From: Candidatus Sumerlaeota bacterium
GTDB taxonomy: Bacteria > Sumerlaeota > Sumerlaeia > JADFCT01
Assembly: GCA_017161665.1 (NCBI GenBank)
Contig: JADFCT010000123.1
Coordinates: 1-9,643, forward strand
Direction of reading: 5' to 3'
DNA: 9,643 nucleotides
A program made the position numbers and the translations under genes. Every line of letters begins with the position of its first letter. Positions within the stretch are counted from its first letter, which is position 1. Shown piece after piece: positions 6,469-9,643 of the stretch. The notes under the pieces are model-generated. The model worked only from the letters and a program-made list of their open reading frames with translations. It was not told the DNA's origin and did not search any database.

Positions 6469-8127
6469 ATGACTCGATGGCAATTCTATATGGCCCTGGC
6501 CGCGGTGTTGTGGATCACCGGGAGTGTGTATCGCTCCGGAGCCGGGGGCAATCCTGCGAATGATCGACCGACCACTGGCGAGCGGGCGTTGGTCATAGAG
6601 GATTTGAACGAAGATAAATCGGACGCCTCACTGATTTCAAAGAACTGGTTGATCGCCATTGGAATCAATCAATTTGACGACCCTTCTGTTCCGCCCCTTC
6701 AATATTGCGTTCGCGACGCGCGCGCGATCAGTGAAGTGTTTAGCGGTTCGGGAAAACTGGTGGACGGAAGACGCTCCATTCTCTTGACGTCCGATGCGAC
6801 CGATCCGACCCTCCAGCCGACACGAGACAATATCTTCCGGGTTGTGCAGGATGCAGCGCGCGACGCTCAGCCTGATGAGACGATTATTCTCCACATCTCC
6901 GCCCACGGTTTCCTGGACGATCAGGGCCGGTCCTATATTTTCCCGACGGACGGGCGCGTTGATAATCTGGCTCAGACGGCGGTGTCTGTCAAGACGCTCA
7001 ACGAAATGCTGGAAACATCAAAGGCTCAGCGAAAAGTGGTCTTTGTGGACGCCTGTCGTAATCCCATCCAAGCAGGTGTGCGCGCCTTGGGCGGGGCCAC
7101 GGACGCGGGAACCTTTAATGAATCCTTCCGCGGAGGTAAGGGGCAGGTCACACTGACTTCCTGCGCGGCCGGACAGGTTTCCAACGAGTCGGATCGTATT
7201 CAGCACGGTGTTTTCACCTACTACCTCATCAAAGGACTTCAGGGAGAGGCCGGAGTGGACGTTGACGGCTTTGTGACGCTGGGGCGTTTGCATGAATACG
7301 TGGGCCGAATGGTGCCCCAATGGTCCCGCGACAACAATCGTCCCCTGCAGGAGGCCTTTTTCGATGGCTCCTATGGCAGTCCGATTCCCTTGAGTCGTCC
7401 CGATCTCCCATCGACGCCGGAACGTGAGCCCGTTGAGAACGGCTGGGGAGATTTACCGGATATCGTTCTTGAGGGCAGTCCGGTGATTCAGGAGCCGGAT
7501 CGTCCGACTGGTCCGGCCGTCGTTTCCGTTCCCGAACCGGTCGGCCCGCCCATGAAGAATGTGCCGCTCCGTCCGGGCCTTCAGGTGGACTTCGTTCGCA
7601 TTGCGTCTCCGGAGGGGGGGAGTGGATTCTGGATTGGACGGACCGAAGTGACACAGGCGCAGTATGCGGCTGTAATCCCAGGCCCGCATCCCTCCACGAT
7701 CAATCATCCGGATCTGCCTGTTGATCGCGTTTCCTGGGAACAAGCCACGCGTTTTTGCCAGGAACTCAGCAAGCGGACGGGGCTTAACGTCCAGTTGCCC
7801 ACCGAAGCCCAGTGGGTCCAGGCTTGTGGCACAGGGGGCTTTGCCGCAGGGATTCCCTTATCCGAGAGCGCCTGGTTCGGGGACAACGCGGCGAAACAGA
7901 TGCGCCCGCCCGCTCAAAAGCAACCCAATGAATGCGGCGTTTATGACATGCTGGGCAATGTGTGGGAGTGGTGTCGGGATGGGTATGATTCCCCTGTGAC
8001 ACTTCGCGTTGTTCGCGGCGGTTCTTATTTGACGCCCGCCTTTCTGACCCAACCTCATATTCGACAGGGACGACGTCCCGGCGATCCCCATATGGGGGTT
8101 GGATTTCGGATCGTGATTGAGGATTGA
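6469..8127 (+). CDS. Caspase-like (C14) protease fused to an FGE-sulfatase/C-type-lectin-like domain
   Basis: A 552-residue protein with an N-terminal hydrophobic segment (about 6-20) after MTRWQ, read as a signal peptide or membrane anchor. The caspase-like domain spans about 58-300: NWLIAIGINQF (59-69), catalytic His146 in ISAHGF, catalytic Cys196 in VDACRN, and SCAAGQVS (231-238). Asp83 (YCVRDA) and Asp194 (next but one before Cys196) match the two Asp residues that select Arg/Lys at P1 in metacaspases, so a basic cleavage preference is likely. A Pro-rich linker (about 303-370) joins an FGE-sulfatase domain (374-552) with IGRTEVTQAQY, LPTEAQW, MLGNVWEWC, VVRGGSY and a closing GFRIV. The copper-binding Cys residues expected after RGGSY in true formylglycine-generating enzyme are absent, so this half is probably a binding rather than a catalytic module. 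It is co-transcribed with the C11 protease gene 4 bases upstream. Caspase/FGE fusions are known in bacteria; the ligand and substrate here are unknown. Confidence 0.9.
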   Translation: MTRWQFYMALAAVLWITGSVYRSGAGGNPANDRPTTGERALVIEDLNEDKSDASLISKNWLIAIGINQFDDPSVPPLQYCVRDARAISEVFSGSGKLVDGRRSILLTSDATDPTLQPTRDNIFRVVQDAARDAQPDETIILHISAHGFLDDQGRSYIFPTDGRVDNLAQTAVSVKTLNEMLETSKAQRKVVFVDACRNPIQAGVRALGGATDAGTFNESFRGGKGQVTLTSCAAGQVSNESDRIQHGVFTYYLIKGLQGEAGVDVDGFVTLGRLHEYVGRMVPQWSRDNNRPLQEAFFDGSYGSPIPLSRPDLPSTPEREPVENGWGDLPDIVLEGSPVIQEPDRPTGPAVVSVPEPVGPPMKNVPLRPGLQVDFVRIASPEGGSGFWIGRTEVTQAQYAAVIPGPHPSTINHPDLPVDRVSWEQATRFCQELSKRTGLNVQLPTEAQWVQACGTGGFAAGIPLSESAWFGDNAAKQMRPPAQKQPNECGVYDMLGNVWEWCRDGYDSPVTLRVVRGGSYLTPAFLTQPHIRQGRRPGDPHMGVGFRIVIED

Positions 8128-8300
8128 TGCCGAATTCGGCCAACGGGTGGTTCCAACCGCGCTCGCAGAGATGTTCCGTTCTTTTTTTTCTCTCGCATCC
8201 AACGCCCTGAAGCGTATACAAGAGTCCCCCACGCGCTGGAATCCCCTCCCTGCGGGGACGTGGGGGGACAGCCCGTGGTATTTCTTCTGTTTGGGACGCT
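8128..8300 (+). other. Gene-free gap between the caspase gene and tyrA
   Basis: The 173 bases hold no convincing coding frame. From left to right they contain a 12-base perfect palindrome (8129-8140, GCCGAATTCGGC) right after the caspase stop codon, an 8-base T run (8182-8189), a TATACA hexamer (8215-8220) that could be a weak -10 element without a clear -35, and a strong hairpin (8224-8269). The T run is preceded only by a possible long-range AACGG/CCGTT pairing (8142-8146 with 8176-8180), so it is a poor terminator candidate. The gap probably carries the end of the protease transcript and the start of the tyrA transcript. Confidence 0.5.
8224..8269 (+). promoter_or_regulatory. Two-part GC-rich hairpin ahead of tyrA
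   Basis: Bases 8226-8233 pair perfectly with 8259-8266 (eight pairs, five of them C-G in a row). Two more pairs (8224-8225 with 8268-8269) form if one G is bulged. Inside, 8242-8246 pair with 8254-8258 (five pairs) around a 7-base loop. The two stems stack directly on the 3' side and are separated by an 8-base one-sided bulge (8234-8241). A T-rich but interrupted stretch (8281-8292) begins 12 bases later, so this is not a classic intrinsic terminator. It ends 31 bases before the tyrA start and could be a leader structure, a terminator of the protease operon, or an RNA-stabilising element. Confidence 0.5.
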
Positions 8301-9179
8301 ATGTTTGAACGACTTGCGGTTTTTGGCGTGGGCCTGCTGGGCGGTTCACTGGGGCTGATCTGCAAACAACGGGGACTGGTCCGGGAAGTTATCGGGGTGG
8401 GGCGGAATGCGGAACGGCTGACAGAGGCCGTGTCGCTGGGCGCGATTGATCGGTTCACCCTTGATCCGGCTGAAGCCTATGGACAAAGCGACCTGATCAT
8501 CCTGTGCGCTCCGGTGCAAACGATCCTCAATGTCCTGCCCGTGGTCGCTCGAGCCGCGCCTTCCGGCGCGCTCGTTACGGATGTGGGCAGTTCCAAAGCC
8601 TCCATCGCAGAAGCGGCTCGAACCGCTTTTAAGGATGCGTCCGCTGTCTTCATCGGTTCCCATCCCATGGCCGGAAGTGAACAGACCGGCGTGGTCAACG
8701 CCCGTGCGGATCTTTATGAAGAGGCTGCTTGCTATGTGACGCCGGAAGAGGATCTGACTGACTGCGAGGCGGTGGGACGGTTACAGAAATTCTGGGAAGC
8801 CTTGGGATGCGCCGTGACGATTATGGATCCGCAGCAGCATGATCGAATGGTGGCGGCGCTCAGTCATCTCCCCCATGCCCTGGCCGTGGCGCTGATTGAT
8901 TCCTTGAAATCAGAGGGGATCCCCCGTGAAATGATTCGGGACCTGGCAGGTCCCGGACTACTGGATACGACTCGCATTGCTGCCGGTTCAACGGATATGT
9001 GGCGCGACATATTTATGGAAAACCGGACCGAAGTCATAAAGGCCCTCAACCGTTTCGCCGTGACTTTGGGCAATTTTCAAAGCGCATTGTTCGATTGCGA
9101 CGCGGCGAGATTGGAAGAGATTCTGGATGACGCCCGTGAACTCAGGCAATTTATCGGCGCTCCGAAAAATCAGGAGTGA
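8301..9179 (+). CDS. tyrA: Prephenate dehydrogenase
   Basis: A 292-residue monofunctional TyrA, matching the usual length of stand-alone enzymes with no chorismate mutase or ACT domain. It oxidises prephenate (or arogenate) with NAD(P) to the tyrosine precursor in the cytoplasm. The N-terminal Rossmann fold shows GVGLLGGSLG (9-18) and, further on, LCAPVQ (68-73) and DVGSSK (94-99). The helical C-terminal half shows HPMAGSE (121-127), which holds the catalytic His of the family, SHLPH (188-192) and DTTRIA (222-227). Whether prephenate or arogenate is used, and NAD or NADP, cannot be settled by eye. The ribosome binding site before ATG 8301 is weak, but the protein begins exactly at the Rossmann strand, so the start is likely right. 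It is unrelated to the protease pair upstream and is separated from it by a hairpin. Confidence 0.95.
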   Translation: MFERLAVFGVGLLGGSLGLICKQRGLVREVIGVGRNAERLTEAVSLGAIDRFTLDPAEAYGQSDLIILCAPVQTILNVLPVVARAAPSGALVTDVGSSKASIAEAARTAFKDASAVFIGSHPMAGSEQTGVVNARADLYEEAACYVTPEEDLTDCEAVGRLQKFWEALGCAVTIMDPQQHDRMVAALSHLPHALAVALIDSLKSEGIPREMIRDLAGPGLLDTTRIAAGSTDMWRDIFMENRTEVIKALNRFAVTLGNFQSALFDCDAARLEEILDDARELRQFIGAPKNQE

Positions 9180-9185
9180 TTTTTT
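9158..9185 (+). terminator. Intrinsic terminator overlapping the tyrA stop codon
   Basis: Bases 9158-9163 (CGCTCC) pair with 9173-9178 (GGAGTG) in six pairs, including one G-U, around a 9-base loop. One A and six T follow (9180-9185). The stem uses the last codons and the first two bases of the TGA stop. It points in the plus direction and lies in the 24-base gap before the convergent minus-strand gene. Confidence 0.6.
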
Positions 9186-9203
9186 CCCGTCCTTGCCTGG
9201 GGT

Positions 9204-9643
9204 TTATCCATCCATGGCCACGGAAATCCGTTCGATTCCAGTGGCGCGGCCTGTTTCCGGGTCCACATCAATGGCCACCGCCGATAACCGGACATCTCCC
9301 GTGGCCAGTTCATGTCGCACCGGCAGGCCGGTGCGCAGTTGCCGTAAGATCAGCTCCGTTTTCACTCCCAGAATGGAGTCATGGGGCCCCGTCATCCCCA
9401 CATCCGTCAGATAGGCCGTGCCTGCGGCCGATACCTGTTCGTCCGCCGTTTGAACGTGGGTGTGCGTCCCGATAACCGCGGTGACCAGACCGTCCAGAAT
9501 ACGAAACATCGCCAGTTTTTCCGACGTGGCTTCGGCGTGGAAATCCACAAAGATAATGGGTGTCTCGCGCCGGATATCCTCCACCAACGCCTCGGCCCAG
9601 ACATAGGGATCTTCATGGTGATTCATAAACGTTCGACCCAGCA
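9204..9643 (-). CDS. YmdB-family metallophosphoesterase (TIGR00282 type), C-terminal half
   Basis: The gene ends at a TAA (9204-9206) and runs off the right edge. The frame stays open through LGRTF upstream of an internal Met at 9626, so that Met is not the start. About 145 of the roughly 260 residues of the family are visible. FVDFHAEATSEK and GTHTHVQTAD carry His residues that bind the two-metal centre in this family; the other ligands lie in the missing N-terminal half. The motif AYLTDVGMTGPHDSILG is also typical of this group. B. subtilis YmdB hydrolyses 2',3'-cyclic AMP and affects RNA turnover and biofilm/motility choice, and the same activity may be expected here. The gene faces tyrA, with a gap of only 24 bases. 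Confidence 0.9.
   Translation of the reverse strand, partial: LGRTFMNHHEDPYVWAEALVEDIRRETPIIFVDFHAEATSEKLAMFRILDGLVTAVIGTHTHVQTADEQVSAAGTAYLTDVGMTGPHDSILGVKTELILRQLRTGLPVRHELATGDVRLSAVAIDVDPETGRATGIERISVAMDG

Noticed and set aside
8007..8124. Variable repeat of a diversity-generating retroelement at the end of the caspase-FGE gene.
   Set aside because: The segment lacks the adenine-rich AAC/AAT codons of such repeats and no template repeat or reverse transcriptase is present in the window.
8129..8140. Perfect 12-base palindrome GCCGAATTCGGC as a possible operator or terminator.
   Set aside because: It is a single short copy, makes only a four-pair stem with a 4-base loop, and has no T run after it; such palindromes arise by chance.
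8142..8190. T-box-like string: AACGGGTGG...ACCGCG followed by a T run, in front of a tyrosine-pathway gene.
   Set aside because: The core has four extra bases between GGGTGG and ACCGCG compared with the T-box consensus, only 14 bases separate it from the caspase stop codon so there is no room for Stem I outside coding sequence, and a stable terminator stem before the T run is missing. A covariance-model search (Rfam T-box) would settle it.
7784..8458. A 224-codon minus-strand frame across the caspase C-terminus, the gap and the tyrA start.
   Set aside because: The product is Arg/Pro/Ser-rich without recognisable motifs and overlaps strong FGE and Rossmann coding sequence on the other strand.

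Overview
The window is ordinary bacterial chromosome, gene-dense and about 55-60% GC by eye, with six plus-strand genes and one minus-strand gene. Two genes, an epimerase and a YmdB-type phosphoesterase, run off the left and right edges. No tRNA, rRNA, CRISPR array, insertion sequence or integrase was seen. The gene mix (TIM-barrel sugar epimerases beside sodium/solute symporters, a NagB with an altered active-site motif, and a caspase fused to an FGE-sulfatase domain) suggests a Planctomycetota/Verrucomicrobiota-like or candidate-phylum heterotroph. This lineage guess rests on gene style, not on a marker gene.

Region 1 (1-4270) looks like an amino-sugar catabolic operon: a sugar isomerase/epimerase (partial), a 563-residue sodium/solute symporter, glucosamine-6-phosphate deaminase (nagB) and N-acetylglucosamine-6-phosphate deacetylase (nagA). 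All lie on one strand, with gaps of 85, 36 and 35 bases. The likely logic is import of a sugar by the symporter, rearrangement by the epimerase, and then deacetylation and deamination to fructose-6-phosphate. No kinase or phosphotransferase component is visible.

Region 2 (4389-8127) is the most interesting part: two predicted exported clan CD cysteine proteases in tandem, 4 bases apart. The first is a clostripain-type (C11) protease with a possible self-processing linker and the same SxLDxWF motif at both mature ends. The second is a caspase-like (C14) protease fused to an FGE-sulfatase (C-type-lectin-like) domain. Both carry their His/Cys dyads, and both look likely to cut after basic residues. 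They could form a proteolytic relay in the envelope; this is inference.

Region 3 (8128-9643) holds a 173-base gap with a strong two-part hairpin, then prephenate dehydrogenase (tyrosine synthesis) with a terminator overlapping its stop codon. Converging on it from the minus strand is the C-terminal half of a YmdB-family metallophosphoesterase.
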